This document shows positions 36,453 to 45,134 of a stretch of 64,000 nt of DNA, piece by piece (the first letter of the stretch is position 1; each line of letters opens with the position of its first letter). The translations under genes were made by a program, and so were the position numbers. The DNA is taken from positions 129,911 through 193,910 of the forward strand of contig NZ_HE997627.1 of assembly GCF_000312385.1 (NCBI RefSeq), read 5' to 3'. This stretch comes from Tsukamurella sp. 1534 (lineage in GTDB: Bacteria; Actinomycetota; Actinomycetes; Mycobacteriales; Mycobacteriaceae). Under the pieces are notes generated by a model. It was given only the letters and a program-made list of their open reading frames with translations. It was not told the DNA's origin and searched no databases.

Positions 36453-37933
36453 ATGACGTCTAGACACAGGCGTGCCACGACCCATCGCTGGGCAGCGGCC
36501 GCGACCGGGGCCGGCCTCGCCGGCACCCTTGCCCTCACCGCTCCCGCCGCCACCGGATTCCTGGTGCAGGCCCTGGCGAAGACCATCGTGGTGGTCCCCG
36601 GGGCGAACGATCCGACCGGCGCCGACCAGTGGCGGCGGATCGGCGGCGACTACACGGGACCTCCGCCGATCATCGTGCACCACCCTGCGCAGATGGGCAT
36701 CGGCTTCCCCGGCTTCGCGCTCAGCGGAGACCGGAGAACCACGTACGACATGACGATCGACCAGGGGGCCGACGCGACCGTCGCCGCGCTCCTCGCGGCA
36801 CAGGCCGCCGGCGACGGCGAGGTGGTCGTCTACGCGCTGTCGCAGGGGACCGACGTGGCGGCCGTCGCACTGGTGCGGTACGGCGGGATCCGCCCCGCGC
36901 CCGCGGACGGAACCGCGAGGCTGACCGTCATCGAACAGGGCGGGCCGAGCTTCGTGCGGACGGGCGTCTGGAACTTCCTCCCGCCGGTCCTGCCCGGCGC
37001 GCGCACCGGTCTGGTCACCAACGACGGGATCGCGGGCGCGACCGTCGTGGGGATCTGCATCAAGGGCGACATGATCTGCGGCGCGGGCAATCCCGTCGCC
37101 ACGGTGTTCTACGCGCTGCCCGGGCAGATGATCCACGGGAACGACTACAGCGCCGCGTACATCGGGCGCTTCTCCCCCGTCGACGGCGAGCCGTTCACGC
37201 CCGGATCGCGACCCGAGACACCGGTGCGCACCGCCACCGTGGTGCGCGACGGTCGTACGGTCGTCGAGGCCACCTACGCCGACGGATCGACCACCCGAAC
37301 GTGGGTCGAGGGCGACTCCACCTGGGTCGTCGTGGACACCGGCGAGAATCCGTGGACGCGCTTGTTCCGCTCGGCGGGCCTCCCGGTGCCGCGGGACTTC
37401 GACCGCCTGCTCAACGCCGTCGTGCCCGTTCCCGAACCGGGCGCCCGGACCCCCCTCTCCGCACTGGTCCCGGCGCCCGCCGCGACCGCACCCGCGGGGT
37501 CCGACGATGCCGCAGGCGGTCGCGTCGCGACCGGCCCGAATGCGATCACTTCCGCGGAATCCACCGCCGCGGACTCCGGCGGCAGGCACGTGGCCGGCAT
37601 GCCCGGCGGGATCCCCGCGACACGCTCCTCGCGAGCGCGGCCGCGCCGGCCACCGTCGAGGCGCCCGGCCCCACATCCGCGGCCCCGCCGGCGACCGCGG
37701 ATCCCGGACTCCGACACGCCGACCCGACGCCGGCCGATGACGCCGTCGCCGAGAGCGTGACGGAACCCGCCGTCACCGTCGAACCCGATGCGACCGCCGG
37801 TGTGGAGGCGGAACCGGCCACCCCGGCCGCCGACGCCCCGGCTGCCGACGCCCCTGCCACGGCGGCAGGGACCGCCGACGAGCGGAGCGGACAGGAAGCG
37901 GAGGCGGCCGCTCAGCCGAAGACCTCGTCGTAG
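36453..37933 (+). pseudogene. PE-PPE-domain secreted protein with a frame switch near 37610
   Basis: An exported PE-PPE-domain protein (serine-hydrolase-like alpha/beta fold without PE or PPE leaders). Signal-like segment 'WAAAATGAGLAGTLALTAPA', then 'AKTIVVVPGANDP', 'VVVYALSQGTDVAAVALVRY' (GxSxG-like 'ALSQG') and 'ICIKGDMICGAGNP'. The first frame ends at 37760 with an implausible Arg/Pro-rich tail. From about 37610 the adjacent frame has normal G/C-ending codons and encodes an Ala/Thr/Pro/Glu linker ('LLASAAAPATVEAPG') up to 37933. One missing base near 37601-37616 explains both. ATG 36453 lies 7 nt after CATACT. The domain itself is intact. Confidence 0.72.
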
Positions 37934-39069
37934 AGGGTCACGATCTCGCCGGCGTCGGGGACGCGCGGATTGTTGCCCGGCGAGCCCGACGCCAGCGCCT
38001 GCTCCGCCATGAGCTCCGCCAGGCCGTCCCACCGGGCCCGGTCGATGCCGTAGGCGCGGGGCGTCGGGACCGCCAGATCGGCGCAGAGCTCCTCGATCGC
38101 CGTCACCAGCGCCGCGGCGAGCTCCTCGTCCGACCCGCCCTCGAGGCCGTAGGCGCGGGCGCAGTCGGCGTACCGGGCCGGCGCCGCGCCCACGGAGAAA
38201 CGCATCACCGCGGGGAGCAGCATCGCGTTCGAGAGGCCGTGCGCCACATGGAAGTGCGCGCCGATCGGCCGGCTCATCCCGTGCACCAGGGCGACCGAGC
38301 TGTTGGAGAACGCGACGCCGGCCTGCGTGGCCGCCAGCATCATCGCCTCCCGCGCGGGCCGGTCCTCCCCGTCGGCGTACACCCTGCGGATGTTCGCGGA
38401 GATCGTGGAGATCGCGGTCAGTGCGAAGCCGTCCGAGAACGGGTTCGCCCTGCGGCTGACGTAGGCCTCGATGGCGTGCGTCAGGGCGTCCACGCCGGTG
38501 TCCGCGGTCAGGCGCGCCGGCATCGACAGCGTGAGCTCGTAGTCCACCACCGCGGCGACCGGCAGGAAGGCCGGCCCCGGACACAGCATCTTCTCGTCCG
38601 AGGCGCTGTCGGTGATGATGCTGAACTGCGTCGCCTCGCTGCCGCTGCCGGCCGTCGTCGGGATGGCCACCACCGGCAACGCGGGCCCGACGGTGACCGT
38701 GGGCGCCTTGTAGTCGCGCATCGTGCCGCCGCCCGCGGCGAGCACGGCGAGCGCTTTCGCGGTGTCCAGCGGGCTGCCGCCGCCGAGCCCGATCACGCAG
38801 TCCGCCCGGTGTTCCGCGACCACCGCGATGCCGGGTGTGAGCGAATCCGTGGTCGGGTCCGGCACGGTCCCGTCGAACACCGCCACCTCGCACCCCGCGT
38901 CGGTGAGCGAGTCGACCAGGCGACCCGCCGTGCCCTGCGCGGTGAGGAAGGCGTCCGTCACCACCACGGGGCGCGAATACCCGAGATCGCGTAGGAGGCG
39001 CCCGGTGTCGGCGAGGGCGCCTCCACCGATCGCGAGCCGACGTGGGAGACCGATCTGTGCTGCCGTCAT
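37912..39069 (-). CDS. Iron-containing alcohol dehydrogenase
   Basis: A 385-residue group III (Fe-ADH) dehydrogenase. GGGSPLDTAK (96-105) binds NAD(P), 'IPTTAGSGSEATQFSIITD' is the family block, and the metal ligands lie in 'TADTGVDALTHAIEAYVS', 'VHGMSRPIGAHFHVAHGLSN'. The substrate (alcohol, or maleylacetate as in MacA-like members) is unresolved. ATG 39069 is 6 nt after minus-strand TAGGTT (39076-39081), so leaderless. The last 22 nt overlap the tail frame of the PE-PPE gene. Confidence 0.92.
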   Translation of the reverse strand: MTAAQIGLPRRLAIGGGALADTGRLLRDLGYSRPVVVTDAFLTAQGTAGRLVDSLTDAGCEVAVFDGTVPDPTTDSLTPGIAVVAEHRADCVIGLGGGSPLDTAKALAVLAAGGGTMRDYKAPTVTVGPALPVVAIPTTAGSGSEATQFSIITDSASDEKMLCPGPAFLPVAAVVDYELTLSMPARLTADTGVDALTHAIEAYVSRRANPFSDGFALTAISTISANIRRVYADGEDRPAREAMMLAATQAGVAFSNSSVALVHGMSRPIGAHFHVAHGLSNAMLLPAVMRFSVGAAPARYADCARAYGLEGGSDEELAAALVTAIEELCADLAVPTPRAYGIDRARWDGLAELMAEQALASGSPGNNPRVPDAGEIVTLYDEVFG

Positions 39070-39075
39070 GGCTCG

Positions 39076-39089
39076 AACCTACCTAGACT
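39076..39089. promoter_or_regulatory. Back-to-back -10 hexamers of Fe-ADH and VIT1-like genes
   Basis: Minus-strand TAGGTT (39076-39081) and plus-strand TAGACT (39084-39089) are 2 bp apart in a 27-nt divergent gap, each ending 6-7 nt before its start codon. Transcription initiation in the two directions should be mutually exclusive. Confidence 0.5.
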
Positions 39090-39096
39090 CGTGCGC

Positions 39097-39825
39097 ATGG
39101 CAGAGGACATCGGCGAAGGCGCCGGGACGCACGATTTCGAGCCGCATCACGCCGCGGTCGGTGACCGGCTCAACTGGCTGCGCGCGGGCGTCCTCGGCGC
39201 GAACGACGGCCTGATCTCCACGGCGGGCATCGTGATCGGCGTAGCCGCGGCCACCGGCGAACCGTCGACGATCCTGACCGCGGGGATCGCCGGCCTCACC
39301 GCCGGCGCCGTCTCGATGGCGCTCGGCGAGTACGTCTCGGTGAGCACCCAGCGCGACACCGAGAAGGCCCTCATCGCCAAGGAACGCGCCGAGCTGCGGG
39401 AGATGCCCTCCGAGGAGCTCGAGGAACTCGAATCCCTCTACCGGTCCAAGGGACTCACGCCGGAGACCGCGCGGAAGGTGGCGGAGGAGCTCACCGCCGC
39501 CGATCCGCTGCAGGCGCACCTCGACGCCGAGCTCGGCATCGACCAGGCGAACCTCACCAACCCCTGGGCCGCCGCGCTCTCGTCCGCGGTGGCGTTCAGC
39601 GTCGGCGCCCTGATCCCGATCCTCGCCTCGCTCCTCGCGACGCAGCGGATCCTGGCGATCGTCCTGGCCGTGCTGGCGGGCCTCGCCCTCACGGGTTACG
39701 TCTCCGCCCGGCTCGGCGACGCCGACGTGCGCCGGGCCACCACCCGGGTCGTGATGGGCGGCGTGATCGCCATGTCCGTCACCTACATGGTCGGTAAGCT
39801 CCTCGGCACGGCAGGAATCGCCTGA
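39097..39825 (+). CDS. VIT1/CCC1-family transporter
   Basis: A 242-residue protein of the vacuolar-iron-transporter-like family: 'LNWLRAGVLGANDGLISTAG', 'GAVSMALGEYVSVSTQRDTE', a cytoplasmic Glu-rich helical hairpin (~85-145) and three C-terminal helices. Family members move Fe2+ or Mn2+; the Glu-rich loop is the metal-binding domain. ATG 39097 is 7 nt after TAGACT; GTG 39091 is an alternative. Bacterial roles are little studied, so metal detoxification is inferred. Confidence 0.92.
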   Translation: MAEDIGEGAGTHDFEPHHAAVGDRLNWLRAGVLGANDGLISTAGIVIGVAAATGEPSTILTAGIAGLTAGAVSMALGEYVSVSTQRDTEKALIAKERAELREMPSEELEELESLYRSKGLTPETARKVAEELTAADPLQAHLDAELGIDQANLTNPWAAALSSAVAFSVGALIPILASLLATQRILAIVLAVLAGLALTGYVSARLGDADVRRATTRVVMGGVIAMSVTYMVGKLLGTAGIA

Positions 39826-39847
39826 CCTGAGGATCGAGGAGCCCCAC

Positions 39848-40366
39848 GTGATCTCACGCTTCGGACAGACGTCGCCCCGCATCGCCGACACCGCCTGGGT
39901 CGCCGACAGCGCCACCGTGATCGGCGACGTCGAGCTCGCGCCCGGCGTCGGCGTCTTCTACAGCGCCGTGATCCGCGGCGACATGGCCACGATCACCGTC
40001 GGGGAGGACAGCAACGTCCAGGACGGCGTGGTGCTGCACGCGGATCCCGGTGTGCCGCTCACCGTCGGCGCGCGAGTCTCCATCGGGCACAACGCCGTCC
40101 TGCACGGCTGCACCGTGGGCGACGACGTGCTGGTCGGTATGGGCGCCACCGTGCTGAACGGCGCCGTGATCGGCGCCGGGAGCCTCATCGCCGCCAACGC
40201 CCTCGTGCCGCAGGGCATGGAGATCCCGCCCGGCTCGATGGTCGCCGGCGTCCCCGCCAAGGTGCGGCGCGAGCTCAGCGACGCCGAGCGGGCGGGCATC
40301 ACCGCGAACGGCTCGGGTTACGTCGAACTCACCAAGGCGCACGCGCGCGAGAACGCCGCGCAGTAG
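39848..40366 (+). CDS. Gamma-class carbonic anhydrase-like hexapeptide protein
   Basis: A 172-residue left-handed beta-helix protein of the gamma-carbonic-anhydrase (YrdA/CaiE/PaaY) family. Hexapeptide turns are visible ('VIGDVELAPGVGVFYSAVIR', 'ITVGEDSNVQDGVVLHADPG', 'VSIGHNAVLHGCTVGDDVLV'). The likely zinc ligands are the His in 'VLHAD', 'IGHN' and 'VLHG'. GTG 39848 follows GAGGAG. It is 22 nt after the VIT1-like gene, probably co-transcribed. Activity as a carbonic anhydrase is not assured. Confidence 0.93.
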   Translation: MISRFGQTSPRIADTAWVADSATVIGDVELAPGVGVFYSAVIRGDMATITVGEDSNVQDGVVLHADPGVPLTVGARVSIGHNAVLHGCTVGDDVLVGMGATVLNGAVIGAGSLIAANALVPQGMEIPPGSMVAGVPAKVRRELSDAERAGITANGSGYVELTKAHARENAAQ

Positions 40367-40379
40367 GCGGCCGCGGGCG

Positions 40380-40865
40380 TCAGATCCCCGACCACACCAT
40401 CTCGGCGCCGGAGTGGCCCGCCGCGATCACGCCCCACAGGCACGCCGCGGCCGCGAGCGTCGCGAGCACGCCGAGCACGATCCCGCCCGCCCGCGAGGAG
40501 AGCGCCGAGGCGGCGGGAACCCGGCTCGCGACGGCGCCGCTCGAACCCGCCCACACCAGCACCGCGAGCAGCAGCAGGCCCAGCGACCAGTAGAACGTCG
40601 CGTCGCCCTGCGTCGAGTGCGCCTCGATCTGTTCCTTCATGCCCGCCATGGACGGCCGCTTCTCGAGCTGCTCGCCTGATTCCCTCGCGAGGTAGCACGC
40701 CACGACGGCGACCAGTGCGAGGGCGGGTGTCGCCACCCCCAGCCGGACGCGCGCAGCCGGCCACCAGGCCGCCGCCACGAGCACCAGCGCGGCCAGCGGG
40801 AGGAGGACGACCGCCCCGTGGACGAGCAGCGGATGAGCGGGAATTCCCGCGATCTCTGTGAGCAC
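40380..40865 (-). CDS. DUF2231 membrane protein
   Basis: A 161-residue protein with four hydrophobic segments: '[20 protein letters not shown]', '[20 protein letters not shown]', '[17 protein letters not shown]' and '[20 protein letters not shown]'. The '[15 protein letters not shown]' start is the DUF2231 signature; conserved His residues there may bind haem or metal. GTG 40865 is chosen because a CAGCAT -10-like element on the minus strand ends 6 nt upstream. It diverges from a Rieske lipoprotein gene, so a shared redox role is possible. Confidence 0.85.
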   Translation of the reverse strand: MLTEIAGIPAHPLLVHGAVVLLPLAALVLVAAAWWPAARVRLGVATPALALVAVVACYLARESGEQLEKRPSMAGMKEQIEAHSTQGDATFYWSLGLLLLAVLVWAGSSGAVASRVPAASALSSRAGGIVLGVLATLAAAACLWGVIAAGHSGAEMVWSGI

Positions 40866-40891
40866 GCAACAATGCTGGCAGAGTGGGCACT

Positions 40892-41368
40892 GTGACGCAG
40901 ACCACTCAGCCAATCCTGTGCCCTACCCGACGTGCCGTGCTCGCCGCCCTGCCCGGTATCGCCCTCCTCCCTCTGGCCGCGGCCTGCGGTTCGTCGTCCT
41001 CGGACGACGGGGCCTCGACGAGCACCGACGGCGCATCGTCGCCCGAGAACCCCGGAACGTCCGGCGGCGGCCAGGCCGGCGCCGCGTCGGTGGCCGCCTC
41101 CCAGGTGCCCGTGGGCAGCGCGGTCGTCATCGCCGGGGCGACGCCCTACGTGGTGGCCCAACCGGTCGAGGGGAAGTACGTGGCGTTCGACGCCGCGTGC
41201 ACCCACCGCGGCACCACCGTGTCCGCCAACGACGGACTCAAGCTGGAGTGCCCCGCGCACGGCAGCACGTTCGACGGGGCCACGGGCGCGGTGACGAACG
41301 GCCCCGCGACCTCGCCGCTGAAGACCGTCGCCGTGAAGCTCGTGGACGGGACCCTGCAGGTGGGGTGA
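40892..41368 (+). CDS. Rieske [2Fe-2S] lipoprotein with Tat-like leader
   Basis: A 158-residue exported iron-sulfur protein. The leader carries twin Arg13-Arg14 ('[12 protein letters not shown]') and ends in L-A-A-A-Cys32 (lipobox). A Ser/Gly-rich linker (~33-65) precedes the Rieske domain, where Cys103-T-His105 and Cys120-P-A-His123 bind the 2Fe-2S cluster. It resembles small actinobacterial Rieske proteins of unknown electron partner. GTG 40892 is 7 nt after CAGAGT (40879-40884); GTG 40883 is an alternative. Divergent from the DUF2231 gene. Confidence 0.93.
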   Translation: MTQTTQPILCPTRRAVLAALPGIALLPLAAACGSSSSDDGASTSTDGASSPENPGTSGGGQAGAASVAASQVPVGSAVVIAGATPYVVAQPVEGKYVAFDAACTHRGTTVSANDGLKLECPAHGSTFDGATGAVTNGPATSPLKTVAVKLVDGTLQVG

Positions 41369-41476
41369 CGGATCTGGACCCCGCGGAGGCTCGGAGGTAC
41401 CATTGCCGACAACGTTATTGAATCGGTCTCAGTAGGCAGCTCCGACCGGACCGCGAAACGAAAACGAGGAGGCTTC

Positions 41477-42961
41477 GTGGCCAACCCCGAGGCGATCTAC
41501 CAGGACGTGCTCATCGTGGGCGCCGGCCTGGCCGGCATCGACACCGCGTACCGCGTCAGCAACGAGGTGCCCCATCTCAGCTACACCATCCTGGAGCAGC
41601 GCGCGGAGATGGGCGGCACGTGGGACCTGTTCAAGTACCCGGGCATCCGCTCCGATTCGGACATCTTCAGCCTGAGCTACCCCTTCCTTCCCTGGAAGGG
41701 CACCAACCGGCTCGCCAACGGCTCGGAGATCAAGGCCTACATCGAGGAGGCCGCCGCCAAGTTCGGCATCGATCAGCGCATCCGGTTCAACACCAAGGTC
41801 GGCACCGTGGACTTCGACTCGGCCGCCGACCTGTGGACGATCACGGCCGACCACCAGGGCGAGCAGGTCGTCTACCAGGCCCGGTTCCTGGTCGCCTGCA
41901 CCGGCTACTACGACTACGAAGCGGGCTACGAGCCGCCGTTCCCCGGCGTCGAGGACTTCCGGGGGCAGGTCGTGCACCCGCAGCACTGGCCCGAGGATCT
42001 CGACTACCAGGACAAGAAGGTCGTCGTCATCGGCTCCGGCGCGACCGCGATCACGCTGATCCCCGCGATGGCCGACGATGTCGACCACATCACCATGCTG
42101 CAGCGGTCCCCCACCTACGTGCTGCCGGTGCCGAACGCGGACCCGCTCACGATGTTCGGTGCCAAGGTGCTGCCCGCGCCGGTCGCGCACAACATCACCC
42201 GCAACGTGAACGCCGTGATCAACGTCGGACAGTACGTCCTGGCGCGCACCTTCCCGAAGGCCTCGCGGAAGTTCCTGCGCAACATCAACAAGAGCATGCT
42301 GCCCGAGGGCTACGACGTGGACGTCCACTTCAAGCCCAAGTACGAGCCCTGGGACCAGCGCCTCTGCGTCGTACCGAACGGCGACCTGTTCACCACCATC
42401 AAGCAGGGCAAGGCCGAGGTCGTCACCGACACCATCGACCGGTTCACCGAGAACGGCATCCTGCTCAACTCGGGGCGCGAGCTCGAGGCGGACATCATCA
42501 TCACGGCGACGGGCCTGCAGCTGCTGGCCTTCGGTGGCGTGGACGTCAACGTCGACGGTGCCCCGGTCAAGCCGAACGACAGGTTCGCGTACAACGGCTA
42601 CATGCTCGAGGGCGTGCCGAACTTCAGCTTCATCATCGGATACACCAACAACTCGTGGACGCTCCGGGCGGACATCTCCGCCCGTGCCATCGCGCGACTG
42701 CTGAACCACATGGTCACCAGGAAGTACACCCATGTCGTCCCCGATCTGGGTGGCAAGGTGCTCACCGAGCATCCCGCCCTGGACCTGAGCAGCGGCTACG
42801 TCCAGCGCTCGCCCGATGCGATGCCCAAGGCGGCCACCGAACAGCCGTGGATGATCCGGCACAACTTCGTGCTGGACTCCCTCGACTACCGGCGCTCGCG
42901 GGTGGACGCTCCGGAGCTGAAGTTCGGCACCGTCGACGCGCCGAGCACCGCCGGGGTCTGA
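41477..42961 (+). CDS. Flavin-containing Baeyer-Villiger monooxygenase (EthA-like)
   Basis: A 494-residue FAD/NADPH monooxygenase. FAD-binding GAGLAG (15-20), the BVMO fingerprint F161-RGQVV-H-PQH-W171, and the NADPH-binding GSGATA (186-191) are all in place. Length and sequence resemble mycobacterial EthA, which activates thioamide prodrugs, but substrate specificity cannot be read off. GAGGAGG lies just before GTG 41477. No TetR repressor like EthR is adjacent, so regulation differs from the M. tuberculosis ethA-ethR pair. A strong terminator follows. Confidence 0.94.
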   Translation: MANPEAIYQDVLIVGAGLAGIDTAYRVSNEVPHLSYTILEQRAEMGGTWDLFKYPGIRSDSDIFSLSYPFLPWKGTNRLANGSEIKAYIEEAAAKFGIDQRIRFNTKVGTVDFDSAADLWTITADHQGEQVVYQARFLVACTGYYDYEAGYEPPFPGVEDFRGQVVHPQHWPEDLDYQDKKVVVIGSGATAITLIPAMADDVDHITMLQRSPTYVLPVPNADPLTMFGAKVLPAPVAHNITRNVNAVINVGQYVLARTFPKASRKFLRNINKSMLPEGYDVDVHFKPKYEPWDQRLCVVPNGDLFTTIKQGKAEVVTDTIDRFTENGILLNSGRELEADIIITATGLQLLAFGGVDVNVDGAPVKPNDRFAYNGYMLEGVPNFSFIIGYTNNSWTLRADISARAIARLLNHMVTRKYTHVVPDLGGKVLTEHPALDLSSGYVQRSPDAMPKAATEQPWMIRHNFVLDSLDYRRSRVDAPELKFGTVDAPSTAGV

Positions 42962-42981
42962 CCGCCGGTACGGACCGAGAA

Positions 42982-43014
42982 GAACCCCGCCCGGATCAGA
43001 TCCGGGCGGGGTTC
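42982..43014. terminator. Bidirectional hairpin between the monooxygenase and L,D-transpeptidase genes
   Basis: A 15-bp perfect stem, GAACCCCGCCCGGAT / ATCCGGGCGGGGTTC, with a 3-nt loop CAG. It lies between two convergent genes (ends 42961 and 43037), so it can serve both. Confidence 0.8.
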
Positions 43015-43036
43015 TCCGCGTCTGGCCGTGTGCTCG

Positions 43037-43627
43037 TCAGGAGCCCTGGACGTACTCCCCGCCGACGGTGTTGCGCACCACGATCGGGGTGCCGATCGGG
43101 AAGTTGTCGTAGATGTACTTGCCGTTCTCGGTGCTCACGTTGAGGCAGCCGTGGCTGACGTTCGAGACGCCCTGCTGATTGACCGACCACGGGGCGGCGT
43201 GGACGAAGATGCCGCTCCAGGACATGCGCGTGGCGTACTCGACGTACGTGCGGTAGCCCTCCGGGGAATCGACCGGGACGCCGTACGTGGACGAGTCCAT
43301 GTACATCTCCCGCTTCTTCTCCATCGTGTAGTACACGCCGTTCGGGGTGGGGTGCTTGTTGGTGCCGAACGACGTGGGCATCGTCCGCACGACCTCGCCG
43401 TCGTGCCAGATGGTGATCTGCTTGGTGTTGTCGTCCGCGAGGGCGACCCAGCCCGTCTTGGTGGCGACCGGGGGTGCGGCCGACTCGGTCGGCTCGGCGA
43501 CCGGCGTGGGAGCCGCGGCGGCGATCCCCACCGTGGCCGTGGCCGCGACGAGCGCTGCTGCGGTGCTCACGCCGAGACGGGCGAACCCGCGGCGGGACAG
43601 GGCGGCGCCGGTGTGGCGGTCAGTCAT
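43037..43627 (-). CDS. L,D-transpeptidase (YkuD domain), exported
   Basis: A 196-residue exported enzyme that forms 3-3 peptidoglycan cross-links or related amide bonds. The N-terminus has a twin-arginine-like leader ('SRRGFARLGVSTAAALVAAT', to ~residue 39). A Thr/Pro linker and a YkuD domain (~58-190) follow, with H143 in 'GIFVHAAPWS' and the catalytic SHGCLN (158-163, Cys161). It is shorter than the mycobacterial LdtMt proteins and lacks their Ig-like domains. AGGAGG precedes ATG 43627. Confidence 0.94.
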   Translation of the reverse strand: MTDRHTGAALSRRGFARLGVSTAAALVAATATVGIAAAAPTPVAEPTESAAPPVATKTGWVALADDNTKQITIWHDGEVVRTMPTSFGTNKHPTPNGVYYTMEKKREMYMDSSTYGVPVDSPEGYRTYVEYATRMSWSGIFVHAAPWSVNQQGVSNVSHGCLNVSTENGKYIYDNFPIGTPIVVRNTVGGEYVQGS

Positions 43628-43667
43628 CGTTGATCCTCCTGGGCGGTAAGAAGCCTTGCGCATGATT

Positions 43668-44267
43668 CTACGGGTTGATGGGCCGATGTGAAGAAAACAC
43701 TGAACCGGAGCTGAGGATGGCACCTGCTCCGTTAAGCGTCCAATGAGCGAGGAAAGCGGGCCATGACCTGCTCGTTCGCCGGGTGAGGGCGTCGAGCGCG
43801 GCGCCCGCGAAACCTGTGACGAGGATTGTCGGTACGACAGGGTCCTGAGCCGCCCGAGCGGCGCCGACGTGCCACAGGCCGAACGTCGCGGCGCCCGCGA
43901 CCGTGCCCCTGGGCCGCCCGTAGGCCGCCTCCAGCGACGGGGTGAGGGAGCCGCGGAACAGCGCCTCCTCGGGCAGCGCGGTGCCCAGCGGGATGTCCAC
44001 CAGGACCCATTTCGCGAGGCTCGACGCAGGTTCCCGTTCGGCGGGGACGGTGCGGACCAGCCCGGCCACGGCGAGGGCTCCCCCGGCGACGGTGCCCGCG
44101 GCGGTCGGGAAACGGGCGCGCGCGAGGGCCGCGTCAGCAAGGCAGAACGCGGCGTTGACCGCGTTCCGGGCGTCGCGTCCCCACCCCAGCCGCCGGCTCA
44201 GTCGAGGCAGCACGGCGTTGGACCAGGCGACGGCCGCACCCGCGGCGAGTGGCGCCCCGCCCCTCAT
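43668..44267 (-). CDS. CPBP family intramembrane metalloprotease
   Basis: A 199-residue membrane protein of the CAAX-protease/Abi (CPBP) family. The active-site motifs are E100-E-A-L-F-R105-G, 'FGLWHVG' (129-135) and a third conserved 'HWTLNG' near residue 180. Bacterial CPBP proteins act in bacteriocin immunity, peptide maturation or envelope quality control; the substrate here is unknown. ATG 44267 overlaps the stop of the preceding lipoprotein gene (ATGA), so the two are translationally coupled. Confidence 0.9.
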   Translation of the reverse strand: MRGGAPLAAGAAVAWSNAVLPRLSRRLGWGRDARNAVNAAFCLADAALARARFPTAAGTVAGGALAVAGLVRTVPAEREPASSLAKWVLVDIPLGTALPEEALFRGSLTPSLEAAYGRPRGTVAGAATFGLWHVGAARAAQDPVVPTILVTGFAGAALDALTRRTSRSWPAFLAHWTLNGAGAILSSGSVFSSHRPINP

Positions 44268-45073
44268 TGCATCGACACCCACGAGCCCAGCGATCGGTTC
44301 AGCGTCGCGGAGAACGGCAGGTCCGTCGCGGCATACTTCGCGGGGTCGCGCGATTCGTCCTCCTGCAACGCGTGATTGACGCCGCGCAGCCGCACGAAGT
44401 TGACGTGGGTCCCGGTCATCACGTCCGCGAGATCCTGGACCGCGGTGCAGTCGACCGCGATATCGGCATCCGAGCAGCTGATCAGGTTGTGCTTGAGCCG
44501 TGGCAGCGCGATCGCGGTCTGCAGCGGATCCGGGGTGCCCGCGGGAAGCCGGGCCAGCACCGGCTCGACGAGGGCGATCGGCATCTGCCCGCGTCCGGAC
44601 TTCCCGGCGCCGAGGGCCATCGCCAGCGGTGCGGCCGCGCCGTGGCCCACCGCCAACAGGCGGTCGTCGCCGAGCCCGGACTTCTCGGCGAGGGCGGAGA
44701 GACCGCGGCCCGCGCGGTCGAGCGACTGCTGGTAGTCGAGCTGGGCCTGCGGCGGACCGTCGAACCGGAGCGAGGCGACGCCCTGGTGCGCCAGCATCAC
44801 GGCGAGCTCGCGGGCGGCCACCTCCCCCGCCTTGTCCGGCGAACCGAGGATCAGCGCCGCCCGCAGCCGCTTCGGGTTGTTCGGAGCGGCGTACGTGGCC
44901 GCGCCGGCGGTCGGAACGTCGAGCGAGGACTCCGACCAGTCGCCGGGCAGCGCCGCAGGGGCGGGCGGCGGGGGCGCGTTCGTGATCACCGGAGTCTTCT
45001 CGTCCGAGGCACAGGCGGTGAGCGCGAGCAGCGCCGCGGCGATCACCGCACAGAGCCGCAGCCGGGCGTGCAT
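44264..45073 (-). CDS. Lipoprotein with alpha/beta-hydrolase-like fold lacking the Ser nucleophile
   Basis: A 269-residue lipoprotein: leader 'LCAVIAAALLALTAC' with lipid-anchored Cys21, a Pro/Ala linker, then an alpha/beta-hydrolase-like domain ('AALILGSPD', 'LAHQGVASLRFDG'). At the expected nucleophile elbow the sequence is V-G143-H-G145-A-A, with Gly in place of Ser. A late His is present in 'RGVNHALQED'. It may be a non-catalytic binding protein or use another mechanism. It is coupled to the CPBP protease and could be its substrate or cofactor, which is speculative. Confidence 0.75.
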   Translation of the reverse strand: MHARLRLCAVIAAALLALTACASDEKTPVITNAPPPPAPAALPGDWSESSLDVPTAGAATYAAPNNPKRLRAALILGSPDKAGEVAARELAVMLAHQGVASLRFDGPPQAQLDYQQSLDRAGRGLSALAEKSGLGDDRLLAVGHGAAAPLAMALGAGKSGRGQMPIALVEPVLARLPAGTPDPLQTAIALPRLKHNLISCSDADIAVDCTAVQDLADVMTGTHVNFVRLRGVNHALQEDESRDPAKYAATDLPFSATLNRSLGSWVSMQ

Positions 45074-45134
45074 CACTGAAGATCTCTCCTCGTCGTCGAG
45101 CTGTCGGGCGGTCGAGCCGGCGCCGGGCGCCGTC

